64,000 bases of DNA from Xanthomonas sp. Leaf131 (GCF_001423495.1 NZ_LMOG01000020.1:186001-250000); one strand, 5' to 3'. Shown: positions 9,477-18,801, counted from the first letter of the stretch. Notes: generated from the letters alone by a model not told the origin. Translations and numbers: made by a program.

Positions 9477-9499
9477 TAAAGACCCATGAGAGGGAGGGC

Positions 9500-9705
9500 T
9501 TTGCCCCCCTTGCTGCCAGGCTGGTGTGCTGACGCCCGCCGAGGACCAGGTGATCCAGCACCCGGATAGCGAGGAGTGCCAATGCTTGCGTCAAGCGATC
9601 GGTAATTTGCTGATCTGCGCTGCGCGGCTCCGGATCGCCGCTTGGGTGATTGTGGAGAGGATGATGGCCACAGCTTCCAAATCCAGGCGCGCTTCGCGAC
9701 CACTC
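9500..9705 (-). pseudogene. radC/JAB-domain remnant, frameshifted and truncated
   Basis: Read on the minus strand, the segment encodes the C-terminal half of a RadC-type JAB-domain protein. One frame gives [13 protein letters not shown]. After a one-base deletion the next frame gives [10 protein letters not shown] (HNH codons at 9646-9654), then [12 protein letters not shown] and VLDHLVLGG ending in SLAARG. HNHPSG is the hallmark metal motif of the family. The N-terminal half is missing. RadC-like genes are common cargo of genomic islands and insertion elements, so this relic supports past mobility of the neighbouring MNIO operon. It is not a functional gene. Confidence 0.75.
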
Positions 9706-9758
9706 GGGTCAGCGAAGAGAAGTGATGGATCAACGCATCGTGCCCGGCCATGACTCGC

Positions 9759-11972
9759 TCATTTCGATGGAAGCGGAAGCTGCGCCAACAGTTTGTCCAA
9801 GGTGATCGGATACTCGCGTACACGGATACCGGTGGCGTTATAGATGGCATTTGCGATCGCCGGTGCTACCCCGGTCAGTCCCAATTCGCCAACGCCTTTG
9901 GCCTTGAGTGGCGACATGGTGGGGTCCACCTCGTCGATGAAATGCGCCTCCAGATGCGGAATGTCGGCATGCACAGGCACTTCATAGCCGGCCAGATCGT
10001 GATTGACGAAGAAGCCCAGACGGCGATCGACCGCCATCTCTTCCATCAGCGCGGCGCCGATGCCCATCACCATGCCGCCGATGATCTGGCTTCGCGCAGT
10101 CTTCGGGTTGAGAATCCGTCCGGCCGCACAGACCGCCAGCAAGCGCCGCACGCGAATCTCGCCGGTGTACCCGTTGACGGCCACTTGCGCAAAATGCGCA
10201 CCGAAGGTCTGCTGGGCATAGCGCTCCTTCAAGCCAGAGAACTCCATCGCATCCTCGACCACGATGTCCTGCTGCTCTGCTGCGTGGTGCAAGGGCACCC
10301 GGCGCGCGCCGTCCATCACCATGCCATCGGAAAACTGTGCCGCGTCCACGGTCATGCCAAGCCGCTGGGCGATGGCGTGGCGAAGGGCAACACACGCTGC
10401 ATATACGCCTGCAGTGACCGATGCCGCGCCCTGCTGACCGCCCGAGCCTGGCGTTTCCGGAAAGCTGGAATCGCCCAAGCGGACGACGACCTGGTGCAAT
10501 GGCACGCCCAGCATCTCGGCGGCAGTCTGCGCCACGATGGTGTAGCTGCCTGTGCCGATGTCGGTCATGTCGGTTTCGATGGTCACCGTTCCGATGCGGT
10601 CCAGCCGGGCGCGTGCGGCAGCCTTGGAAATCGGCGCACCGCGCACAGCGGCGGCCACGCCCATGCCGACCAGCCATTGCCCATCGCGTACGCTTGCAGG
10701 CCGCGCCACCCGTTGGCTCCAACCAAAGCGTTCGGCACCGACCTGCAGGCACTCGACGAACGCGCGCGTGGAAAACGGCTTGCCCGGATTCTCCGGATCC
10801 ACCTGGGTGTCATTGAGGATACGCAGCGCGACCGGATCCAGGGCGAGTTGTTCTGCCAGCTCGTCCATGGCGATTTCCAGCGCCATCATCCCGGGCGCCT
10901 CGCCGGGCGCACGCATCGCATTGCCTTCGGCAAGATCGAGCACGGCAAGACGCACCTGCGTCATCCTGTTCGCACCTGCATATAGCACGCGGGTCGAAAG
11001 CGTCGTGGGTTCGGTACGCCCGCCGGGCAGATTGCCGGACCAGCTTTCGTGGCCGATGGCGGTGATGCGCCCATCACGCGTGGCGCCCAATCTGACCCGC
11101 TGGATCGTCGCCGGCCGGTGGATGGTGCTGTTGAACATCAGCGGGCGTTGCAGCGTCACCTTGACCGGTCTGCCAACCGCTCTGGCGGCGAGTGCAGCCA
11201 TGACCAGATCCGACTGGACCGTGCCCTTGCCACCGAAGCCGCCGCCGATATACGGCGAGTGCAACCGGATGTGCTGCTTGGGAATACCGAGGATCTTGCC
11301 CAGATCGCGCCGCCCCCAATTCATTTGTTGGATCGAGGTGCGGCAGGTGAGCTGATCGCCCTGCCAACTGGCGATGCTGGCATGCGGCTCCATCATCGCG
11401 TGCGCCTGGTCCGGCGTGGTGTAGCGGGCATCGACCGTGACCGGCGCGGCTGCGAACGCAGCGTCGAAGTCGCCCAGCGAGGTCTGTGGTGGACCGCCAA
11501 AGGGTGCCTGTTGTGCGATCGGCGCGCTGTCCAGCTGCTGCGCCAGATCATAGCGACCGGCCTCACGCACATACTCCACGCGCACCAGCGCAGCCGCCGC
11601 CCGCGCTTGCTCGAAGGTGTCGGCCACCACCACCGCCACGGGCTGGTGATAATGCTCGATGTCGGGCGCCGCCAGAAAACGCTGTACGTAAAACTCGCCG
11701 GTTCCCAGCGCCTGGGTGTTCTTGTAGGTGAGCACATGCAGCACACCGGCAGCTTTCGCAGCCTCGGTCGTGTCGATGTGCGCAATGCGCCCCTTGGCGA
11801 TCCCGGCGCCGACAATGTAGCCATACGCAAGATCCTGCACATTATCGTGCCACTCATAGGCGTAAGGCGCGGCGCCCGTCACCTTGAGCGGGCCTTCGAT
11901 ACGGTCCACGGGCTTGCCGACGACCTTCAGTTGGTCGATGGGATTGACGCCTGCCGGCGTGTCGAACTTCAT
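9759..11972 (-). CDS. Xanthine dehydrogenase family molybdopterin-binding subunit (PaoC-like)
   Basis: 737 residues, full length for the molybdenum subunit of PaoABC/YagTSR-type aldehyde oxidoreductases. N-terminal aldehyde oxidase a/b hammerhead domain (about 20-130), then molybdopterin-binding domains with GGGFGGKG, RAPGEAPGMMALE and GSGGQQGAAS, and the catalytic glutamate in KGVGELGLTG near residue 693. These enzymes oxidise aldehydes or N-heterocycles with water as oxygen donor. A good RBS (GGAGAG) precedes the ATG. The iron-sulfur and FAD subunits normally encoded just upstream are absent: the next 250 bases hold no gene, and beyond them lies a glutathione transferase. Partners must be elsewhere, or the protein is an orphan. 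Confidence 0.88.
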   Translation of the reverse strand: MKFDTPAGVNPIDQLKVVGKPVDRIEGPLKVTGAAPYAYEWHDNVQDLAYGYIVGAGIAKGRIAHIDTTEAAKAAGVLHVLTYKNTQALGTGEFYVQRFLAAPDIEHYHQPVAVVVADTFEQARAAAALVRVEYVREAGRYDLAQQLDSAPIAQQAPFGGPPQTSLGDFDAAFAAAPVTVDARYTTPDQAHAMMEPHASIASWQGDQLTCRTSIQQMNWGRRDLGKILGIPKQHIRLHSPYIGGGFGGKGTVQSDLVMAALAARAVGRPVKVTLQRPLMFNSTIHRPATIQRVRLGATRDGRITAIGHESWSGNLPGGRTEPTTLSTRVLYAGANRMTQVRLAVLDLAEGNAMRAPGEAPGMMALEIAMDELAEQLALDPVALRILNDTQVDPENPGKPFSTRAFVECLQVGAERFGWSQRVARPASVRDGQWLVGMGVAAAVRGAPISKAAARARLDRIGTVTIETDMTDIGTGSYTIVAQTAAEMLGVPLHQVVVRLGDSSFPETPGSGGQQGAASVTAGVYAACVALRHAIAQRLGMTVDAAQFSDGMVMDGARRVPLHHAAEQQDIVVEDAMEFSGLKERYAQQTFGAHFAQVAVNGYTGEIRVRRLLAVCAAGRILNPKTARSQIIGGMVMGIGAALMEEMAVDRRLGFFVNHDLAGYEVPVHADIPHLEAHFIDEVDPTMSPLKAKGVGELGLTGVAPAIANAIYNATGIRVREYPITLDKLLAQLPLPSK

Positions 11973-12223
11973 TGAGCGTCTCTCCAGCGCAGCTTCGGAA
12001 GCTGCGTATCGGGCAGTGCGATCGCGCGGTGGGATTTCCCTGCGCAGCCGGCAGGTCGGTTGCCAACAGGACTAGGGTAGAGCACACGAGCACATGACCA
12101 GTTGTTGTACCAAACCGTAAGAGCGTCTGCGTTGGTCAGGCCGGGATGCGCTTATGAGAATTTTTCAGCAATCATTTCATCGTGACTGCACATCAGATCG
12201 CCCAGCCCATCCCACGGTGCATC

Positions 12224-12913
12224 TCAGCGCCTGCCAAACATGTGTTGGCGCTCCTCCTCACTGAGGGGTTTTCCGGCGTTCGGGTTGACCTTGTCTTTGA
12301 GTGCATAAGCACGTTGCACTGCTGGACGTGCGGCAATGGCGCTCTGCCAGCGTTTCAGATGCGGGAACGCGTCATAATCTGGCTTCAGGTCGCCGTACAC
12401 CTCGAACCACGGATAGCTCGCCATGTCGGCGATGCCATACTCGGTGCCGGCGACGAAGGCGTGCCCGGCCAGGCGCTGGTCGAGCACACGATGCAGTCGA
12501 CGCACCTCGGCATTGTAGCGGTCGATGGCATAGGGAATTTTCTCCTGCGCGTAGAAGCTGAAGTGAGCCATCTGACCGCTCATCGGGCCAAGGCCGCCCA
12601 CTTGCCAAAACACCCATTCCAGAGCAACCAGGCGGCTGTGTACCTCAGTGGGCAGAAACCGGCCGGTCTTCTCGGCAAGATATAGAAGGATCGCGCCGGA
12701 TTCGAAAACGCTCAGCGGTGCACCACCACCGGCCGGAGCGTGATCGACAATGACCGGCATCTTGTTGTTGGGTGAAATCTGCAGAAAATCAGGCGTGAAC
12801 TGGTCGCCCTTGCCGATGTTGACCGGCTTGAGCGTGTAGTCCACACCCGCTTCCTCCAGGAACAAGGTGACCTTGTGGCCATTGGGGGTTGGCCAATAAT
12901 AAAGATCGATCAT
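12224..12913 (-). CDS. Glutathione S-transferase family protein (YfcG/YghU-like)
   Basis: 229 residues. An N-terminal thioredoxin-like domain (1-85) opens with YYWPTPNGHKVTLFLEE, where the TPNG motif is typical of the Nu-class or YfcG group that uses Thr/Asn rather than Tyr or Ser. NNKMPVIVD carries the cis-proline and FESGAILLYLAE the glutathione gamma-glutamyl site. A helical C-terminal domain includes VAGTEYGIADMASYPW. Likely cytoplasmic disulfide-bond oxidoreductase or peroxidase activity with glutathione. An AT-rich promoter with a palindrome (12958-12975) precedes it. It seems to be transcribed alone. Confidence 0.88.
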   Translation of the reverse strand: MIDLYYWPTPNGHKVTLFLEEAGVDYTLKPVNIGKGDQFTPDFLQISPNNKMPVIVDHAPAGGGAPLSVFESGAILLYLAEKTGRFLPTEVHSRLVALEWVFWQVGGLGPMSGQMAHFSFYAQEKIPYAIDRYNAEVRRLHRVLDQRLAGHAFVAGTEYGIADMASYPWFEVYGDLKPDYDAFPHLKRWQSAIAARPAVQRAYALKDKVNPNAGKPLSEEERQHMFGRR

Positions 12914-12957
12914 CGCTTTCTCCGAGCGCGGCTGGCTCTAGGATTTACAAATTAAAT

Positions 12958-12975
12958 ATAAGAAAAATATCTTAT
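12958..12975. promoter_or_regulatory. AT-rich palindrome upstream of the GST gene
   Basis: ATAAGA-N6-TCTTAT, lying 45-62 bases upstream of the GST start codon inside a markedly AT-rich stretch (12945-12985). The position overlaps the probable minus-strand promoter, so it may be an operator for an unidentified repressor. No matching regulator gene is adjacent. Confidence 0.35.
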
Positions 12976-13044
12976 GATTATTTATCGCAGGCGTTAGATG
13001 ACCTTCCATTTCCGCCCCCCCCTGCCACAACTTGAATCAAGTTT

Positions 13045-13827
13045 CTAAGAATACTCATCAAGCATGCTGTCGACAGATTTCCCAAGTTGATTGAGCATGA
13101 AGTCTGGTGCAAGGCGCGACGCCATTTTCAGTGTGTTGCTCAGACCCGGTCGAATTTCAAGTCTATCTTTACGAAAACCCGCCAGCGCAATGTTTACCAA
13201 TGTCTCAACTGACATGGGCTTTACACCCCCAACATCCTCCTTGGTGAAATCACCCGAAAAAAGCGGCGTATCCGTTCCGGGAGGCGCAAGCTCAAACACC
13301 TGCACCGTGGACCTTTTGAGCTGCAATCTCAGTGAACGGGTGTAAGCGTGGATGCCCGCCTTGGTGGCACAGTAAATGGGCGCAATGGCCATGGGTACGA
13401 AAGCGAGTCCGGACGACACATTCACGATCGCTGCATGCGGCTTACTTTTCAGAATCGGAAGAAATGCCTGATTGATCCAGATCGTCCCCTTCAAGTTTGT
13501 CTCGATTTCCTTGGTGACATCGGCGAGGTCGCTGGTCTGTTTGTGAAGATTTATCTTCCTCATGACTCCAGCGCAATTGATAACCACATTCACCGCCGGG
13601 AAGTCGCTCAACATTTTTTCTTTGAGGGCCTCGATTGACAACAGCTCAGTGACATCACAAACAATTGTCCGCAGCCCTGGCTGAGACTGCTCGACAACAG
13701 CAAGCGTAGTTTTATCACGACTTGTTACAACCACTGTATTCCCTCTCCTCAAAAGCTGCCGCGCCAGCTCAAGCCCAATCCCGGAAGACCCTCCCGTGAT
13801 TAGAACTGTGTTATTCGATATTTCCAT
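13045..13827 (-). CDS. SDR family oxidoreductase (DltE-like)
   Basis: 260 residues, classical short-chain dehydrogenase. Cofactor motif TGGSSGIG at 11-18, NCAG near 89, catalytic serine in NVSSG, and YCATKAG giving Tyr and Lys of the YxxxK motif. A specific SGIGLELARQLLRRGN pattern is shared with the DltE-type group. Substrate unknown. The gene is poorer in GC than the core genes and neighbours a second low-GC oxidoreductase (13967-14878), which suggests shared horizontal acquisition. It lies 139 bases downstream of that gene on the same strand, so the two could be co-transcribed and under the LysR regulator at 15036. Confidence 0.88.
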   Translation of the reverse strand: MEISNNTVLITGGSSGIGLELARQLLRRGNTVVVTSRDKTTLAVVEQSQPGLRTIVCDVTELLSIEALKEKMLSDFPAVNVVINCAGVMRKINLHKQTSDLADVTKEIETNLKGTIWINQAFLPILKSKPHAAIVNVSSGLAFVPMAIAPIYCATKAGIHAYTRSLRLQLKRSTVQVFELAPPGTDTPLFSGDFTKEDVGGVKPMSVETLVNIALAGFRKDRLEIRPGLSNTLKMASRLAPDFMLNQLGKSVDSMLDEYS

Positions 13828-13966
13828 TAGGCACTCTCCATGGAGTTATTGGCGTGCACGTCTGTTTTGGCAGCCTGAAGCCAGGCGTGGGCTGATAAGG
13901 AGTCAAGGTCCGGCATTCACCAGCGATCACATGCAGGAGACTGATGCGCTTCTGTGTCGATCAGGC

Positions 13967-14878
13967 TCAATCAAAGGTAACGACCAGCCGTCCAGTGACA
14001 TGACCTTGGGCACTCAGGTCGTGCGCCACCGCAAGATCCTGCGGCTGGAATGTTTGCGCCACCGGCAATGTAAAAGATCCGGCGACACAGAGTGCTGCAA
14101 TCCGCTCCAGCACTTTAGTCGCGCTTTCCTTATCCATCGGCTCAAAGGAGGTCTTTACGCCATATTGAGGCGCAGTGAGATGGGAAATCGACACTACCTT
14201 CGATGGGTTGCCGGTGATCGCTACCAACTCCTGAATAATTCCAGAGTCGACTACATCTAAGGCTGCCTGTACACCGTCTGGCGCGAGTGCGGCAACCCGT
14301 TGAGAAAGACCGGGACCATAGGTCGTCGGGATCGCCCCCAACGAGCGCAGATAATCGTGCTTCGGCGCGCTTGCCGTCCCGATCGTGCGTATGCCCGCAA
14401 CACGGGCAAGTTGAAGCACCGCAGAACCCACGCCGCCAGCAGCACCGCTAACCAAGAGCGTCTCACCCGGCTTGACTCCGACCTGGCCGATGATTCGTGC
14501 GGCTGTTTCGGCAGCGACCGAGATTCCAGCTGCTTCTTCAAAGGTGAGTGCATCAGGTTTGAACGCCCATTCGTCGAGAATGGCATATTCAGCCATCGTA
14601 TTGTTTCCCTTACCAAAGGCCGCCCTACCCACAGATGTGGCAGGCACACCCGCACCAACAGCATCAATGATGCCCGCCGCCTCACATCCGCTTCCAGATG
14701 GGAACGAAAGCGGCATCATCGCGTGCATGTATCCGACGCGAAGTTTCCAATCGATCGGGTTGACTCCCGACGCCTTGACCAGCACTCGAACTTGACCCGG
14801 GCCTGGCTCGGGCACATCGACATCTTCGATTTGTAGAACCTCAGAACTACCATACTGGTGGAAACGTATTGCTTTCAT
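13967..14878 (-). CDS. NADP-dependent zinc-less MDR / quinone oxidoreductase-like protein
   Basis: 303 residues from the ATG at 14878 (MKAIRFHQYG), which matches family N-termini; longer in-frame extensions do not. GroES-like domain (about 1-120) with VDVPEPGPGQVRVLVKASGVNPIDWK, then a Rossmann domain with VSGAAGGVGSAVLQLAR for NADPH. Structural and catalytic zinc ligands are absent, as in quinone reductases and enoyl reductases of the medium-chain family. Likely reduces quinones or alpha,beta-unsaturated carbonyls. It is divergent from a LysR gene 157 bases away, the classic arrangement for a LysR-controlled detoxification enzyme. Confidence 0.88.
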   Translation of the reverse strand: MKAIRFHQYGSSEVLQIEDVDVPEPGPGQVRVLVKASGVNPIDWKLRVGYMHAMMPLSFPSGSGCEAAGIIDAVGAGVPATSVGRAAFGKGNNTMAEYAILDEWAFKPDALTFEEAAGISVAAETAARIIGQVGVKPGETLLVSGAAGGVGSAVLQLARVAGIRTIGTASAPKHDYLRSLGAIPTTYGPGLSQRVAALAPDGVQAALDVVDSGIIQELVAITGNPSKVVSISHLTAPQYGVKTSFEPMDKESATKVLERIAALCVAGSFTLPVAQTFQPQDLAVAHDLSAQGHVTGRLVVTFD

Positions 14879-15035
14879 GCCTGCATTCCTCGAAGACTTT
14901 AATGAACGACGCAATAATCCGAAGGACGCCGGGGGCAAAGTGCCTGTAAGAAGCCGGGATTCCTGTCGCGCAGCCATTGTTCACCTGCCCACTCAGAGCG
15001 CATAGTCCGGAATACGTGGACATGATGTCTTGCAA

Positions 15036-15935
15036 ATGGAACATCTCTTGGATATCGCAGCCCTTGCCGACTTCAACCTTGTCGTGATCCACGGGGGCTT
15101 CGGAAGCGCAAGCCGCGCCAGCGGGCAGCCCAAGGCCACCCTGTCTCGGCGCGTACGTGCGCTTGAAGAGAGCCTTGGCATCCGTCTTGTCGAACGGGGC
15201 GGTCACACGCTACGGCTCACGCCGGAGGGCGAAGTTCTGCATACGCGAACGTCCAGTCCCTTCGGCGAAATCGCTCAAGTCTTTGACGAGTTGAAGTCCG
15301 GTATCGGTCGTCCACGCGGGGTGCTGCGCATCAGCGCACCGCTCCTGTTTGCGCACATTGCAATGGGCAGCGTAGGCGCAGCCTTCCTTGGCGCACACCC
15401 GGATGTGCAACTTGAGGTTACTGCTGAAGACCGTCTTGTCGACTTGGTAGAGGACGGATACGACATCGTCATTCGCTTCAACCCTCCAACAGACGACAAG
15501 TTGGTCGGCCGATGCTTTCTCAATGACCAATTGGTGCTTGTTGCCCCACCCGGGCTGGCCAAGCCGCCGGCCAACGAATCCAGTCCCTGTGACGTCGAGT
15601 TACGTGTCATCACACGCATCGGTCGCAATGTGATTCCTCCATGGAGGGTGGTCGATCAAGAAGGATACGTTCGGACCTACCTCCCCAAGCCGGTGCTCTG
15701 GTACTCAACACCGCTATTAATCAGAAACGCCGTGCTAGCCGGTGCTGGTGCAGCAGTGGTACCACGGTCTGCTGTGGCAGAAGACATCGCTAGCGGGAAG
15801 GTCTCCGAGTGGGGCGTAGTACAAGCACCGATGCTCGAAGGCTGGGTGCTGCATGCCTCACGCCGCCTTGTAAGCCCCAAGGTGACCGCATTCGTTGAAT
15901 TTTTATGCGAGCATTTTTCTAGAGACAAGCCTTAG
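15036..15935 (+). CDS. LysR family transcriptional regulator
   Basis: 299 residues from ATG 15036; a TTG lies 6 bases earlier. The winged helix-turn-helix occupies residues 1-60 (KATLSRRVRALEESLGIRLVERG, here cited in part: LSRRVRALEESLG). The effector domain follows, with GVLRISAPLLF and LVEDGYDIVIRF, of the periplasmic-binding-protein type near PBP2_CrgA. It faces the MDR gene divergently, so it probably controls that gene and perhaps the SDR beyond it. The HTH N-terminal helix is slightly unusual (FNLVVIHGGFGSASRASGQ), though the fold pattern is kept. The inducer is unknown. Confidence 0.87.
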   Translation: MEHLLDIAALADFNLVVIHGGFGSASRASGQPKATLSRRVRALEESLGIRLVERGGHTLRLTPEGEVLHTRTSSPFGEIAQVFDELKSGIGRPRGVLRISAPLLFAHIAMGSVGAAFLGAHPDVQLEVTAEDRLVDLVEDGYDIVIRFNPPTDDKLVGRCFLNDQLVLVAPPGLAKPPANESSPCDVELRVITRIGRNVIPPWRVVDQEGYVRTYLPKPVLWYSTPLLIRNAVLAGAGAAVVPRSAVAEDIASGKVSEWGVVQAPMLEGWVLHASRRLVSPKVTAFVEFLCEHFSRDKP

Positions 15936-16117
15936 CAAGGACCAGCCTCGATTCATAGATGCTCATGGGCCAACGAGATGTTCCGCGTTCCTAGGACTGG
16001 GCGAGTCCTGGACCCGGCATTGTGCCTTCTTGATCACCGTGGCAGGCAGGTCATGCGACACCACCGAGGCACCGGACCCGGGGCCGGCACGTGACCACCG
16101 CCAGGTGGCCAAGGCCG

Positions 16118-17929
16118 CTAGCGTGGAGCTGCGTGCGCCTGTACGTGCCGATCCTCGGTCTGGTTTCGGAGGAAGCGATCGAAATCGCCGATATCCAGGC
16201 TGCCCCAGCCCGAGGCGAAGTCCCACCCCCTTGCTGCCGTGTAGCCATCGCCGTACAAGCCGTTCATTCCAGCGAGTACATCGTGTGTGCGCTGCGCATT
16301 GCCTTGCTGGCTTGCGTAGCGATAGATCTGTGGACTGATGAAACCCAGATCGGGATGCGATTGCAGCAAACGCGCGACATAGCCGGCGAAGGTCGGCGCG
16401 GCGGCGCTGGAGCCCCAGACGTACCAGCCTTCTTCATGACCTTCTGCGTTGGTGGCGAGGATCTGTGCACTGCTTAGGTACGACCCATTGAAGCTGACGT
16501 CCGGCACTGCACGGCGGCCGGAGCTCACCTGCCCCGGAATCGTGTCCTTTTGCCATTGCGGTGCGTTGCTGGTCTTGCTCAAGCCACCCTGGCTGATCTG
16601 GCGGCCCACCCCTGTATTCCACACGCGCTCGGCCGCATAGGTTCCAGGGCGACCTGTCTTGGTCTGCAGCTCGGTGGCACCGACTGCGATCGCATAGCGA
16701 TGAGAGGCAGGAAGCGCGACCTGACGCTGCTCCTGACGCCCAAGCAAACTGTCGTAATACGGCGTCGTCGCGCGCGCGCTCAGCGGCTGATAGACCCCAT
16801 CGTCGCCACTGCAAAACAGGAAGTTCTGGCCCTGCAATGCAGCCTTGGACAAGGTGGCATCAACTGCCTGAATACCCGCATCGCTGATTCCCGTTTCCGA
16901 TGCATAAATCGACATACTGATGACACGCGCCTGATTGTCGTCGGTGGCGCGTGCCATTCCATCGATCATGCTCTTCCACGAAAAGTCTGGGATGTTGTAG
17001 ATGACCAGGCGTTTCAAACCACCCGCACTACCGACCAGAAGTTGCGTGTCCATGTCCGACTCGGTCTCCCTCTCTTTGCTCGCCGCACTGGAGCGATAGC
17101 CCGGCGCCGCCGGATCGCCTACGGTCACCACCGTCACGGGAGTATGCAGGTCATGCAGCGCCTGGAAGTGCTGCAACCTGGCCAAGGTATTTTCGATGTT
17201 GCCGGCGGCAATGATCGCGCCCACGACATCGTGGGCCGGCGCAAGTGCATTGGCCCCATACACGCTATTGAGTTCTTCCACACTGTGGCGCACCACCTGC
17301 GTGTCAGTGATATCACGCGAAGCAACCGCACTGGCACGCAATGTCGGCTCTGTGGCGTCGTCATCGGAACGCTGTGTCGGGCTAAGCGTCACTTTTAAGC
17401 CTTGCCGGTTATCCAGCCCCAGCACGCCCTGCACGCTTCCGCGCAACGCGGCAGGAATCCGGATCCGATCCTGATGAAAGTACACCGTATGGCCGTCGAC
17501 ATCAGTCGATCGCAGGGTCATCGCAAAAGCTGCCTGAAGCGCAGTCACACTGGCGCTAACCTGCAACAGACGTCCATCGATTGCCACACGCACATCGCTA
17601 ATGCCATAGCTGGCCAGATAGGCCTTGACCTGCGCGACATCGCTGGCAGCAGCTGCCACATCCTTGTCCAGCTGGCCACGCAGCAGTGGGTCGGTCGTAG
17701 GATAGGTTAGTAAACGCTCGATCTCTGCGTAGCGCGCTGCGGCATCGACGTGCGACCTGAGCACAAGACTGATCTGTAGGATGGACTCTGATGCGATCTG
17801 CGCACTGGCATCGGCTGCCTGCGGCGCAACCGTTTCAGCAGGGCCCGTTCCTGCGGCATCCGCTCGGCTTGCAGCACCCATCACCAGGATGGATGCCAGC
17901 AACACCACGCCCCATGAGGTTCGTACCAT
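16118..17929 (-). CDS. S53 family (sedolisin/kumamolisin-like) secreted serine protease
   Basis: 603 residues from ATG 17929, chosen because it starts a clear signal peptide (MVRTSWGVVLLASILVMGAA, cleavage after ADA). A pro-kumamolisin activation domain (about 40-200) precedes the catalytic domain. Catalytic Glu/Asp lie in RETESDMD, and the nucleophile serine in WGSSAAAPTFAG. The calcium-site region near the C-terminus reads GWDFASGWGSLD. Sedolisins are acid-active endopeptidases, and Xanthomonas secretes several degradative proteases. Exported by Sec to the periplasm and probably beyond. The gene stands alone. Confidence 0.88.
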   Translation of the reverse strand: MVRTSWGVVLLASILVMGAASRADAAGTGPAETVAPQAADASAQIASESILQISLVLRSHVDAAARYAEIERLLTYPTTDPLLRGQLDKDVAAAASDVAQVKAYLASYGISDVRVAIDGRLLQVSASVTALQAAFAMTLRSTDVDGHTVYFHQDRIRIPAALRGSVQGVLGLDNRQGLKVTLSPTQRSDDDATEPTLRASAVASRDITDTQVVRHSVEELNSVYGANALAPAHDVVGAIIAAGNIENTLARLQHFQALHDLHTPVTVVTVGDPAAPGYRSSAASKERETESDMDTQLLVGSAGGLKRLVIYNIPDFSWKSMIDGMARATDDNQARVISMSIYASETGISDAGIQAVDATLSKAALQGQNFLFCSGDDGVYQPLSARATTPYYDSLLGRQEQRQVALPASHRYAIAVGATELQTKTGRPGTYAAERVWNTGVGRQISQGGLSKTSNAPQWQKDTIPGQVSSGRRAVPDVSFNGSYLSSAQILATNAEGHEEGWYVWGSSAAAPTFAGYVARLLQSHPDLGFISPQIYRYASQQGNAQRTHDVLAGMNGLYGDGYTAARGWDFASGWGSLDIGDFDRFLRNQTEDRHVQAHAAPR

Positions 17930-18400
17930 TGAATTCCATCGCAAACAGTGCGTCCAGATTGCGGATAGTTTTGCCGGTCGGTAGCCCTGCCCGCTGCAGA
18001 AAAACGAAGTTTCCATGCATTTTGCGATTTATTAAGATAATTCTGCATCCTAAACGTTTTACAGGAGCTAGCGACGCACATCAGCACCTACTTAGCGCTG
18101 CACTTGCGCCAGCTCCGGCCAGCTATCCGGCCGAGAAAATTGCCGCGCCAGAAAGAGCGACATGAGGCCATCGGCGTGTGCCCCACGCCTTGCCGACATC
18201 GACATCGACTTCATTGATTCCGGGCTCTAAACCCTAGACCTACTGAAGGCGGAAGACGTCGGGCCTTCAAAAGGTCGGTTGGATGCACTTTTCCAGCGTC
18301 CTGACTTTCTACAAGAACGCTGCCCGTGTGCGACCGAAGCAGAATGCTGTTCCTTGCATTGAGTCTGTCTATTATCTGTATCCGTAGATTTTCTAGATGC
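17930..18400. other. Intergenic region without recognisable gene
   Basis: About 470 bases upstream of the protease gene. The part near 18000-18060 is AT-rich (TTTGCGATTTATTAAGATAATTC on the plus strand, cited in part as TTATTAAGATAATTC) and may hold the protease promoter. No other support for genes, RNA or repeats was seen. Confidence 0.5.
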
Positions 18401-18685
18401 TCAGCCCAAGCCGGCATCATAGTTCGGCGCAGAGATCGCAACGATTGGCCTATGGCCAAAGTAGGAAGTCAGGTCTTTTTCGACGATCCGACCGTTGCGC
18501 TTCATGGTCAGAACAGATTCTTTTTTTTCTCCCTTGGGTCGATCCCTGACCGGGGACGTTACCTCCTCCATAGGCTGCGCTCGCGCCTCTGCCTGCCAGA
18601 CCGACCTCTCGCCATACATCCCACCGCCATCCACGAGCCTTAACGGGCTCGCTGGCAGGCTTCGCGCTACGTACTGACGCGTCAC
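18401..18685 (-). CDS. Small hypothetical protein, possibly a mobile-element remnant
   Basis: Up to 94 residues from a GTG, or 72 from the internal ATG of MYGERSVWQ. I do not recognise a domain. The residue mix is more protein-like than that of shadow frames, with segments SLPASPLRLVDGGG, PMEEVTSPVRDRPKGEKK and SYFGHRP. There is no clear ribosome binding site, no conserved neighbour, and it lies between the protease and the tRNA gene, a common place for integrative elements. It could be a degraded phage or island gene. Low confidence that it is expressed. Confidence 0.3.
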   Translation of the reverse strand: MTRQYVARSLPASPLRLVDGGGMYGERSVWQAEARAQPMEEVTSPVRDRPKGEKKESVLTMKRNGRIVEKDLTSYFGHRPIVAISAPNYDAGLG

Positions 18686-18801
18686 TCTTAGGGGTGTGGG
18701 GGCATCCGTATCTGTGCTGGGGGCGAGCGCCCCCCATCCATGCCCCAGACCAGCCTGGATTTCAATGGATCAGGGTGGACCTAGGAGGACCGACAGGTAA
18801 C

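Noticed and set aside
9398-9850. 150-codon minus-strand ORF as an intact gene
   Set aside because: Its only recognisable content, RadC motifs, is split between other frames, so it is a relic and not a gene.
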